Origin: an uncultured Pseudomonadota bacterium
Lineage (GTDB): Bacteria > Pseudomonadota > Gammaproteobacteria > Burkholderiales > SG8-39
Direction of reading: 5' to 3'
DNA: 7,045 bases
Assembly (NCBI GenBank): GCA_903895005.1
Contig: CAITSH010000355.1
Span: forward strand, 1-7,045
In this document: piece after piece, positions 1 through 4,805 of the stretch
How the letters are laid out: each line of letters begins with the position of its first letter
Position numbering within the stretch: the stretch's first letter is position 1
Notes under the pieces: model-generated
Told to the model about the DNA's origin: nothing
The model's input: only the letters and a program-made list of their open reading frames with translations
Database searches by the model: none
Program-made: the position numbers and the translations under genes

Positions 1-55
1 ACTCCCGACATCCTGGTCCCAAACCAGGCGCGCTACCAGGCTACGCTACACCCCG
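1..55 (-). tRNA. tRNA-Pro(UGG), 5' part, 3' end cut by window edge
   Basis: Read on the minus strand, this begins with acceptor strand CGGGGTG (55-49), then T8-A9, a D arm closed by GCGT/GCGC around AGCCTGGTA, and an anticodon arm CCTGG-TTTGGGA-CCAGG. The 7-base loop (17-23) places anticodon TGG at 21-19, which reads CCN proline codons. The sequence closely resembles bacterial tRNA-Pro(UGG). The variable loop is just reached; the T arm and the 3' acceptor strand lie beyond position 1, so CCA encoding cannot be judged. The 5' end at 55 is set by the 7-base acceptor strand. A promoter immediately upstream (67-96) implies a leader of only about 5 nt, to be removed by RNase P. Confidence 0.93.
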
Positions 56-66
56 AGAGGCCGCGA

Positions 67-96
67 ATTGTACTCCCTCATGGCATCCAAGGTCAA
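67..96 (-). promoter_or_regulatory. Sigma70-type promoter of tRNA-Pro
   Basis: On the minus strand a -35 box TTGACC (96-91, 5 of 6 to consensus) and a -10 box TACAAT (72-67, 5 of 6) are separated by 18 bp. Transcription would start near position 60, about 5 nt before the tRNA 5' end. The stretch between the -10 box and the start, TCGCGGCC, is GC-rich. This is a hallmark of stable-RNA promoters under stringent (ppGpp/DksA) control in proteobacteria. The boxes are seen directly; the stringent control is inferred. Confidence 0.7.
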
Positions 97-246
97 CGAA
101 CTGCAATATGCAAAACAGTGGAATCCGTCCCGCATGGCTCACGAAATCGGGCACCTTTACAGCGTGTTTTTTGCTAAGCTGTTCTTGCGGCCTTTCATAG
201 GAGAAAAGCCGCTAAGTCCCTGTTTGCGCTGGTCCCAATTTATGGC

Positions 247-275
247 TTGCCCAGTGCTGCTTTTTCTGGTATTAA
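247..275 (+). promoter_or_regulatory. Candidate dksA promoter
   Basis: TTGCCC (247-252, 4 of 6 to the -35 consensus) and TATTAA (270-275, 4 of 6 to the -10 consensus) are spaced by 17 bp. They would start transcription near 281-283, giving a leader of roughly 30 nt before the ATG at 311. Both boxes are moderate, and other AT-rich stretches between 160 and 290 could serve instead, so this is only a candidate. Confidence 0.3.
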
Positions 276-310
276 GTCGCCTTAATTTTGAATCTGGAGC
301 GCGTTTCCAA

Positions 311-736
311 ATGTCCGTCGATCTCTTGCACAAACAGTTTTCCGCCTATGTGCCCAAAAAAGGCGAGGAATATATGAACGCGAAACAGCGGACACACTTC
401 CGGAAGATTTTGGAAGCCCTAAAATCCGAACTAAGCCAGGATATCGACCGCACCGTGCACACTATGCAGGATGAGGCTACGGTGTTTGCTGACCCCAATG
501 ACCGCGCTAGTCAGGAGTCGGACATGGCACTGGAACTGCGCAATCGCGACCGCGAACGCAAACTGATCAAGAAAATCGACGAGACCATTTCCAAGATCGA
601 CTCGGAAGACTATGGTTACTGTGAGAGCTGTGGCGTTGAAATCGGCCTCAAGAGGCTCGAGGCGCGGCCAACGGCAACTTTGTGCATCGACTGCAAGACG
701 CTCGACGAACTGCGTGAAAAGCAGGTTGCAAAGTAG
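311..736 (+). CDS. dksA: RNA polymerase-binding transcription factor DksA
   Basis: DksA binds in the secondary channel of RNA polymerase and, with ppGpp, lowers rRNA/tRNA transcription and activates amino-acid biosynthesis promoters. The 141-residue product shows the family layout: an N-terminal helix reaching GEEYMN (18-23), a long coiled coil with the tip motif DPNDRA (D61, D64 and A66, equivalent to the essential E. coli D71, D74 and A76), the [16 protein letters not shown] block, and a C4 zinc finger (C104, C107, C125, C128). The E. coli protein has 151 residues, so this one is about 10 shorter at the N-terminus. I chose ATG 311 because GGAG lies at 296-299, 11 nt upstream, and the length then fits the family. 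The frame stays open to 68, but the extra 81 residues do not look like DksA. It is a single gene, divergent from tRNA-Pro and convergent with pnp. Confidence 0.95.
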   Translation: MSVDLLHKQFSAYVPKKGEEYMNAKQRTHFRKILEALKSELSQDIDRTVHTMQDEATVFADPNDRASQESDMALELRNRDRERKLIKKIDETISKIDSEDYGYCESCGVEIGLKRLEARPTATLCIDCKTLDELREKQVAK

Positions 737-768
737 CGTGCCTGCAAAAAACCGCTACTGCGGGCAAT

Positions 769-796
769 AAAAAAGGGCGCCGCAGCGCCCTTTTTT
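769..796. terminator. Bidirectional rho-independent terminator, dksA / pnp
   Basis: A perfect GC stem GGGCGC (775-780) / GCGCCC (785-790) with loop CGCA is flanked by six A (769-774) and six T (791-796). It therefore ends transcripts with a U tract on either strand: dksA rightward (stop at 736) and pnp leftward (stop at 812). A small CCGC-TACT-GCGG hairpin (752-763) lies just before it on the dksA side. Confidence 0.92.
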
Positions 797-811
797 ATTT
801 ATCCCCCCTGA

Positions 812-2917
812 TCATGCCTGGGGTGCAGGTGCATCCTCGAGAATGGCCTTCATGGACAGGCGCACACGGCCTTTCTCATCGGCTTCGAGTACCTTCACCT
901 TGACGTGCTGGCCTTCCTTGAGATGGTCGGACACGTTGGCGACGCGCTCTTTGCTGATTTGCGAGATATGCAGCAGCCCGTCCTTGCCCGGAAGCAGTTG
1001 CACGATGGCGCCGAAATCGAGAAGCTTGAGCACCGTGCCGTCATAGACACGGCCGACCTCGACATCCGCCGTGATGTCCTCGATTTTCTTCTTGGCGATC
1101 ATGCCGCCATCGGCATTGACGCAGGCGATGGAAATCGTACCATCGTCGCCGATTTCAATGGTGGTGCCCGTCTCTTCCTGGATACCCCGGATAACCACCC
1201 CGCCCTTGCCAATGACATCGCGGATTTTTTCCGGATTAATCTTGATCTTGATGATGCGCGGCGCGAAACTCGAAATGTCCTGGCGCGATGTTCCCAGCGC
1301 GTCCTTCATGATTCCCAGGATGTGCAGGCGAGCCTCGCAGGCCTGGGCCAGTGCGACCTGCATGATTTCCTTGGTGATACCCTCGATCTTGATGTCCATC
1401 TGCAGGGCGGTGACTCCGTTTTCGGTACCCGCGACCTTGAAGTCCATGTCGCCGAGGTGATCTTCGTCGCCAAGGATGTCGGTAAGCACGGCAAAGCGGT
1501 TGCCTTCCTTGATCAAGCCCATCGCGATGCCAGCGACGTGTTCCTTCATCGGCACTCCCGCATCCATCAGCGCGAGGCTGCCGCCGCAGACCGAAGCCAT
1601 CGACGAGGAACCGTTGGACTCGGTGATCTCTGAGACAACCCGCATGCTGTAGCCAAACTCCTCAGCCGAGGGCAGCACGGCGAGCAGCGCGCGCTTCGCA
1701 AGGCGGCCGTGGCCTATTTCGCGGCGCTTGGGGGTGCCGACGCGGCCAGTCTCGCCGGTTGCATAGGGGGGCATGTTGTAGTGAAGCATGAAGCGGTCTT
1801 TGTACTCGCCCATGAGCGCGTCGATGATCTGTTCATCGCGACCTGTGCCAAGCGTGGCGACAACGATCGCCTGCGTTTCCCCACGGGTGAACAGCGCAGA
1901 ACCGTGGGTGCGCGGTAGCACACCAGTACGGATGGTGATGGGGCGCACGGTGCGGGTGTCGCGGCCGTCGATACGCGGCGAGCCTTCGAGGATTTGCGTA
2001 CGCACGATCTTCGATTCCAGCGCGAAGCAAAGGTCCTTGACCACGTTGGCGTCAGGTCCACCCTCGCTGCCTACACCCAGCTGTTCGAAAACGCGCTTCC
2101 AGATGTCATCGATCTTGGTCGAGCGTGCCTGCTTTTGTTTGATGTCAAAGGCAGCGCGCAGGTCCGCCTCCGCAAGGGATGAGATCTTTGCGGCCAGAGC
2201 TTCGTCCTTGGCAGGCGGCTGCCAGTCCCAGGCGGGTTTGCCGGCTTCGTCCGCGAGTTCGTTGATGGCTTGGATAGCGACCTGCATCTGCTGGTGGCCG
2301 AACACCACCGAGCCGAGCATGATTTCCTCGGACAGTTGCTGCGCTTCGGACTCGACCATCAACACGGCGTGTTCGGTGCCGGCGACGACCAGATTCAGTT
2401 TCGACTCCGCGAGTTGTGTAGGCGTCGGGTTTAGCACGTATTCGCCGTTGATGTAACCGACGCGCGCGGCGCCGATGGGGCCGTTAAACGGAACGCCGGA
2501 CAGCGTCAGCGCGGCCGAGCATCCGATCAGGGACACGATGTCCGGATCGACGTCCGGATTGACCGACATCACCGTCGCTACAACCTGCACTTCATTATAA
2601 AAACCATCAGGGAACAGTGGACGAATCGGACGGTCGATCAGGCGGCTGGTCAGCGTTTCTTTTTCGGAGGGACGGCCCTCACGCTTGAAAAATCCGCCGG
2701 GAATCTTGCCGGCGGCATAAGTCTTCTCAAGGTAGTCACAAGTCAGGGGAAAAAAATCCTGGCCCGGCTTGGCACTTTTTTTAGCGGTCACGGCACACAG
2801 TACAACCGTGTCATCGACAGTGATCATTACAGCGCCGTCAGCCTGGCGGGAAATTTCGCCGGTTTCCAGCGTCACCTGATGTGCGCCGTAGGTAAATGTC
2901 TTCTTGACTGGATTCAA
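812..2917 (-). CDS. pnp: Polyribonucleotide nucleotidyltransferase (PNPase)
   Basis: PNPase is a trimeric 3'-5' phosphorolytic exoribonuclease that degrades mRNA and can add tails; it often joins the RNase E degradosome. Domains in order, numbered from the TTG start: RNase PH 1 (about 1-220, with PGQDFFPL and [14 protein letters not shown]), a helical linker (about 230-310), RNase PH 2 (about 315-545, with [29 protein letters not shown] and [11 protein letters not shown], giving catalytic D486, D492 and K494), a KH domain (GxxG as IGKGG, 569-573) and an S1 domain (about 621-690). The length is 701 aa; E. coli has 711. A GTG at 2947 would add 10 residues. I prefer TTG 2917 because AAAGGA (2930-2925) lies 7 nt upstream and the protein then starts [11 protein letters not shown], like homologues (MFNKVxKxFxYG type). 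GTG 2947 has no SD and sits in a hairpin. It is the last gene of the cluster, downstream of rpsO. Confidence 0.97.
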   Translation of the reverse strand: MNPVKKTFTYGAHQVTLETGEISRQADGAVMITVDDTVVLCAVTAKKSAKPGQDFFPLTCDYLEKTYAAGKIPGGFFKREGRPSEKETLTSRLIDRPIRPLFPDGFYNEVQVVATVMSVNPDVDPDIVSLIGCSAALTLSGVPFNGPIGAARVGYINGEYVLNPTPTQLAESKLNLVVAGTEHAVLMVESEAQQLSEEIMLGSVVFGHQQMQVAIQAINELADEAGKPAWDWQPPAKDEALAAKISSLAEADLRAAFDIKQKQARSTKIDDIWKRVFEQLGVGSEGGPDANVVKDLCFALESKIVRTQILEGSPRIDGRDTRTVRPITIRTGVLPRTHGSALFTRGETQAIVVATLGTGRDEQIIDALMGEYKDRFMLHYNMPPYATGETGRVGTPKRREIGHGRLAKRALLAVLPSAEEFGYSMRVVSEITESNGSSSMASVCGGSLALMDAGVPMKEHVAGIAMGLIKEGNRFAVLTDILGDEDHLGDMDFKVAGTENGVTALQMDIKIEGITKEIMQVALAQACEARLHILGIMKDALGTSRQDISSFAPRIIKIKINPEKIRDVIGKGGVVIRGIQEETGTTIEIGDDGTISIACVNADGGMIAKKKIEDITADVEVGRVYDGTVLKLLDFGAIVQLLPGKDGLLHISQISKERVANVSDHLKEGQHVKVKVLEADEKGRVRLSMKAILEDAPAPQA

Positions 2918-2924
2918 AGTAGTG

Positions 2925-2930
2925 TCCTTT
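2925..2930 (-). promoter_or_regulatory. pnp ribosome binding site (decides TTG start)
   Basis: Minus-strand AAAGGA (2930-2925) ends 7 nt before TTG 2917-2915, which is ideal spacing. No comparable purine run precedes GTG 2947, whose upstream bases are CGGCGGCAT. This site is the main reason for the shorter pnp call. Confidence 0.7.
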
Positions 2931-2939
2931 TCGATCACA

Positions 2940-2955
2940 GGCGGCACATGCCGCC
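2940..2955 (-). promoter_or_regulatory. GC-rich hairpin in pnp leader
   Basis: A perfect 6-bp stem GGCGGC / GCCGCC closes a 4-nt loop (2946-2949). It lies between the rpsO-pnp intergenic hairpin and the pnp SD. It contains the alternative GTG start at 2947, partly in the loop, which would make that codon hard to use. In E. coli the pnp leader forms stem-loops cut by RNase III and used for PNPase autocontrol; a similar role here is inferred only from position. Confidence 0.5.
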
Positions 2956-2978
2956 GGCGTTAAAGAATAGAGATAGGA

Positions 2979-2995
2979 ATGCGGAAGGACCGCAC
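2979..2995 (-). promoter_or_regulatory. Small hairpin in pnp leader with UCCUU loop
   Basis: On the minus strand GTGCGG (2995-2990) pairs with CCGCAT (2984-2979), five Watson-Crick pairs plus an outer G-U, around the loop TCCTT (2989-2985). The loop is exactly complementary to AAGGA of the pnp SD about 55 nt downstream. The structure is directly visible; a regulatory role is speculative. Confidence 0.4.
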
Positions 2996-2996
2996 G

Positions 2997-3030
2997 AAAA
3001 CAAAACGCCCACCTGAAGGAGGTGGGCGTT
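2997..3030 (-). terminator. rpsO-pnp intergenic terminator/attenuator
   Basis: On the minus strand AACGCCCACCT (3030-3020) pairs perfectly with AGGTGGGCGTT (3014-3004) around a 5-nt loop, and is followed by the U-rich tract TTTTGTTTT (3005-2997, its first bases pairing in the stem). It starts 10 nt after the rpsO stop. This matches the position of the E. coli rpsO terminator t1, where part of the transcripts stop and the rest read on into pnp. The tract is interrupted by a G, which fits partial rather than complete termination. Confidence 0.85.
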
Positions 3031-3040
3031 AATTGGTACC

Positions 3041-3310
3041 TTACTTGCGCAGGCCGAGGCGCTCGATCAGTTTGCGGTAGCTGTCGGCATTCTTGCGCTT
3101 GAGATAATCAAGCATCTTGCGTCGCTGGCTGACCATCCGAAGCAGACCGCGGCGGGAATGGTGATCCTTAACGTGGGTCTTGAAGTGGCCGGTGAGCTCG
3201 TTGATACGGGAGGTCAGGAGCGCAACCTGTACTTCTGGCGATCCGGTGTCGCCCTTAATACGTTGATAATCCTGAATGGTCTGCGCTTTTTGCGCGGAAG
3301 TAGCCGGCAT
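3041..3310 (-). CDS. rpsO: Small ribosomal subunit protein S15
   Basis: S15 is a primary binder of the 16S rRNA central domain (helices 20-22) that nucleates assembly of the 30S platform, and it forms bridge B4 with the large subunit. The 89-residue product has exactly the usual length. It carries the signature [13 protein letters not shown] (21-33) and the helix-loop block [26 protein letters not shown] (48-73). The rRNA-contacting H42, D49 and S52 (H41, D48 and S51 in mature numbering) are present. The start is ATG 3310, preceded by a weak ACGAG at 3324-3320, 9 nt upstream. A candidate promoter of its own (3343-3372) lies between it and truB, and the terminator-like hairpin follows its stop. 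E. coli S15 represses its own translation through a leader pseudoknot; I could not recognise an equivalent here. Confidence 0.97.
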   Translation of the reverse strand: MPATSAQKAQTIQDYQRIKGDTGSPEVQVALLTSRINELTGHFKTHVKDHHSRRGLLRMVSQRRKMLDYLKRKNADSYRKLIERLGLRK

Positions 3311-3342
3311 GTCGATACGCTCGTTGAATTAATGAAGCGCGG

Positions 3343-3372
3343 ATTCTACCTTAAAATCATAGCGTTCCACAA
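3343..3372 (-). promoter_or_regulatory. Candidate rpsO promoter
   Basis: On the minus strand TTGTGG (3372-3367; only TTG matches the -35 consensus) is followed after 18 bp by TAGAAT (3348-3343, 5 of 6 to the -10 consensus). Transcription would start near 3336, giving a leader of about 25 nt before rpsO. E. coli also has a promoter directly before rpsO, which supports the placement. Confidence 0.45.
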
Positions 3373-3384
3373 GAGAATCTACCG

Positions 3385-3404
3385 CCTAAAACCGGCTGTT
3401 TAGG
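3385..3404. repeat. Inverted repeat between truB and rpsO
   Basis: CCTAAA (3385-3390) and TTTAGG (3399-3404) form a 6-bp inverted repeat with an 8-nt ACCGGCTG centre. It lies 12 bp upstream of the rpsO -35 candidate and 28 bp after the truB stop. No T run follows on the minus strand, so it is not a standard terminator. It may be an operator-like site, a weak RNA hairpin at the truB 3' end, or chance. Confidence 0.25.
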
Positions 3405-3432
3405 GCCCGCCCAAAACGCGCCAGCTCGTGCT

Positions 3433-4356
3433 TTATGTCGGACCGGTAGCGGATCGCACCTGCAGATTAATCAGTCGCTTAGGATGCAACTCCCCCGCCG
3501 CCGCCACCTCCGCCACACCAAGGAACCGAGCCCCGTCGGAATAGACGCGGACCGTTCCGGCTGGATAGCCTGCGGCGCTTAGGGTCTGGCCCTGCAAAAA
3601 ACGCCTTTCAAGCCCCCCAGTAAGGTTGACGCGCGGCAAGCGGTCAATCAGCGAGTCGGCGGGCAGTAGTGCTTGATCGCGCGCTTCCCGTGACTTTTGT
3701 TCAAGGGCGGCGGCAAGGTGCGCCTGCATGACGTTAAATGGACCGACTGCGGTCCGTCGCAAGGCTCCCAAGTGGGCGGCGCAGCCCAGAGTCGCTCCGA
3801 TATCCTCGGCTAGGACGCGAATATAGGTTCCCTTGCTACAACGAACGCGTATCCGGAACTCCACCGCCGCGAAATCCAGGAGTTCGATCTCGCTAATCGT
3901 GATATTCCGTGGTTTGCGCTCGACCGTTTCTCCCGCACGGGCGTATTCGTAAAGTGGTTTGCCGTCCCGTTTCAGTGCCGAATACATCGGCGGTATCTGG
4001 AGACTCTGACCTTGAAACCTGACCAGCGCCAGTTCGACTTCGTCCTTTGTAACCGTGACGTCGGTACGCTTGACGACCTCTCCCTCGGAGTCACCCGTCG
4101 TCGTGCTTTCGCCCAATTTGACGAGTGCCTCGTACTCCTTGTCGGCGTCCAGCAGGCCGAACGAGAATTTCGTCGCCTCGCCGAAGCACACGGGTAGCAG
4201 GCCGCTGGCGAGTGGATCCAGGGTGCCCGTATGACCGGCGGACGCTGCCTCGTACAGTCGCCTTACTTGCTGCAGGGCCGCGTTCGAACTGAGGCCGAGG
4301 GCCTTGTCGAGCAGCAACACACCGTCAAGGGCGCGGGTAATGCGTTTGGGCTTCAC
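3433..4356 (-). CDS. truB: tRNA pseudouridine(55) synthase TruB
   Basis: TruB converts U55 to pseudouridine in the T loop of almost all elongator tRNAs and also helps tRNAs fold. The 307-aa product (E. coli 314) opens with DGVLLLDKALGLSSNAAL, then the catalytic motif GHTGTLDPLASG with nucleophile D47 (E. coli D48). It also has Y75 and R180 in SKGTYIRVLAEDIG (E. coli Y76 and R181), and PPMYSALKRDGKPLYEYAR in the substrate-binding cleft. A PUA-like C-terminal domain covers about 240-300 (PRVNLTGG to KRLINLQ). The start is GTG 4356-4354; it overlaps the rbfA stop TGA in the tetranucleotide GTGA, and no strong SD is visible. Translation is therefore probably coupled to rbfA. The stop is TAA at 3433-3435. 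Confidence 0.96.
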   Translation of the reverse strand: MKPKRITRALDGVLLLDKALGLSSNAALQQVRRLYEAASAGHTGTLDPLASGLLPVCFGEATKFSFGLLDADKEYEALVKLGESTTTGDSEGEVVKRTDVTVTKDEVELALVRFQGQSLQIPPMYSALKRDGKPLYEYARAGETVERKPRNITISEIELLDFAAVEFRIRVRCSKGTYIRVLAEDIGATLGCAAHLGALRRTAVGPFNVMQAHLAAALEQKSREARDQALLPADSLIDRLPRVNLTGGLERRFLQGQTLSAAGYPAGTVRVYSDGARFLGVAEVAAAGELHPKRLINLQVRSATGPT

Positions 4357-4712
4357 TGCCCACTGTTGCCGGCGACGGCCTTGTCGATCAATTCGGACAA
4401 ATGCATGCCCCGCTCAATTGAAGCGTCGAAGACGAAATGGAGTTCCGGCATGATGCGGGTCTTGATTCGCTTGGCCAGGGCCGAGCGCAGGAAACCCGAC
4501 GCGCGATTGAGGCCTTCGCCGGTCTGCTCGTGATCGGCCTTGGTGCCAAGCGTCGTGAACCAAATTTTTGCGTGCGCCAGGTCGGACGTCACATCGACGC
4601 CGGTCAGCGTAACAAAACCGATCCGGGGATCTTTCACTTCCAGGCGTATCAGCTCCGACAAATCGCGTTGGATTTGCTCGCCTATGCGACTCAGTCGTGC
4701 TTTATTCGCCAT
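4353..4712 (-). CDS. rbfA: 30S ribosome-binding factor RbfA
   Basis: RbfA binds immature 30S subunits near the 5' end of 16S rRNA (helix 1), aids late maturation and is needed for growth in the cold. The 119-residue product (E. coli 133) has the single KH-type fold: N-terminal NKARLSRIGEQIQRDLSELI, the block DPRIGFVTLTGVDVTSDL (28-45), strand AKIWFTTLG, and the helix with the A-x-G kink characteristic of the family (A71-S72-G73 in LNRASGFLRSALAKRI), then MPELHFVFDASIERG. I chose ATG 4712 because homologues start at this MANKxR-like position. An in-frame ATG at 4769 would add 19 residues with no family resemblance, encoded just beyond a hairpin. The SD is weak (AGG at 4725-4723, 10 nt upstream). 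It lies 93 bp after infB and overlaps truB by 4 bp. Confidence 0.95.
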   Translation of the reverse strand: MANKARLSRIGEQIQRDLSELIRLEVKDPRIGFVTLTGVDVTSDLAHAKIWFTTLGTKADHEQTGEGLNRASGFLRSALAKRIKTRIMPELHFVFDASIERGMHLSELIDKAVAGNSGQ

Positions 4713-4805
4713 GGTTTGTCGGCCTAATCGGGGGCGTCGCCCGGAGGACGCGGGACAATGTCCCGCCATCCACCGTTTTGGGGACGCGTTGTATGCGTGC
4801 GTACC
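4713..4805 (-). other. infB-rbfA intergenic spacer with hairpins
   Basis: This 93-nt spacer holds a stem GCGGGA (4750-4755) / TCCCGC (4761-4766) with a 5-nt loop, and next to it a short GGGC/GCCC hairpin (4732-4742). A third inverted repeat, GCGTAC (4799-4804) / GTACGC (4813-4818), straddles the infB stop codon. None is followed by a U tract on the minus strand, so read-through into rbfA is expected. They may protect or process the mRNA between infB and rbfA. I see no promoter of good quality. Confidence 0.45.

Larger units (their letters stand above)
56..310. other. Divergent intergenic region between tRNA-Pro and dksA
   Basis: This 255-bp stretch contains the tRNA-Pro promoter at its left end and a candidate dksA promoter at its right end. 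The dksA reading frame happens to stay open through it back to a TTG at 68. That TTG overlaps the tRNA -10 box, and the encoded 81 residues do not resemble DksA. An SD-like AGGAG at 199-203 is not followed by a convincing start codon. I see no other gene, terminator or clear repeat here. Confidence 0.6.

Noticed and set aside
68..310. In-frame 81-codon extension upstream of dksA, beginning at TTG 68
   Set aside because: It overlaps the tRNA-Pro -10 box, has no SD at its start, and encodes nothing resembling DksA. ATG 311 gives a normal-length DksA.
905..1633. 242-codon open frame on the plus strand opposite pnp
   Set aside because: It is a shadow of the GC-rich pnp coding sequence: rich in D/H/R, no recognisable domain, no SD or promoter, and the PNPase frame on the other strand is beyond doubt.
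1788..2456. 222-codon plus-strand open frame opposite pnp
   Set aside because: Low-complexity Ser/Arg-rich product typical of an antisense frame of a real gene.
2964..2992. Separate pnp promoter (TATTCT as a -10 box)
   Set aside because: The hexamer 17 bp upstream is CGGTCC, which is unlike a -35 box, and it falls within the leader hairpin.
3282..3340. S15-type autoregulatory fold from GCGC hairpin (3283-3295) and GCGCTT/AAGCGC pairing with 3335-3340
   Set aside because: The predicted transcription start near 3336 would exclude most of the distal arm, and a 4-bp GCGC stem is too weak to claim.
4713..4769. 19-residue N-terminal extension of RbfA from ATG 4769
   Set aside because: The residues do not match RbfA N-termini, and the stretch contains the 4750-4766 hairpin. 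ATG 4712 gives the family start.
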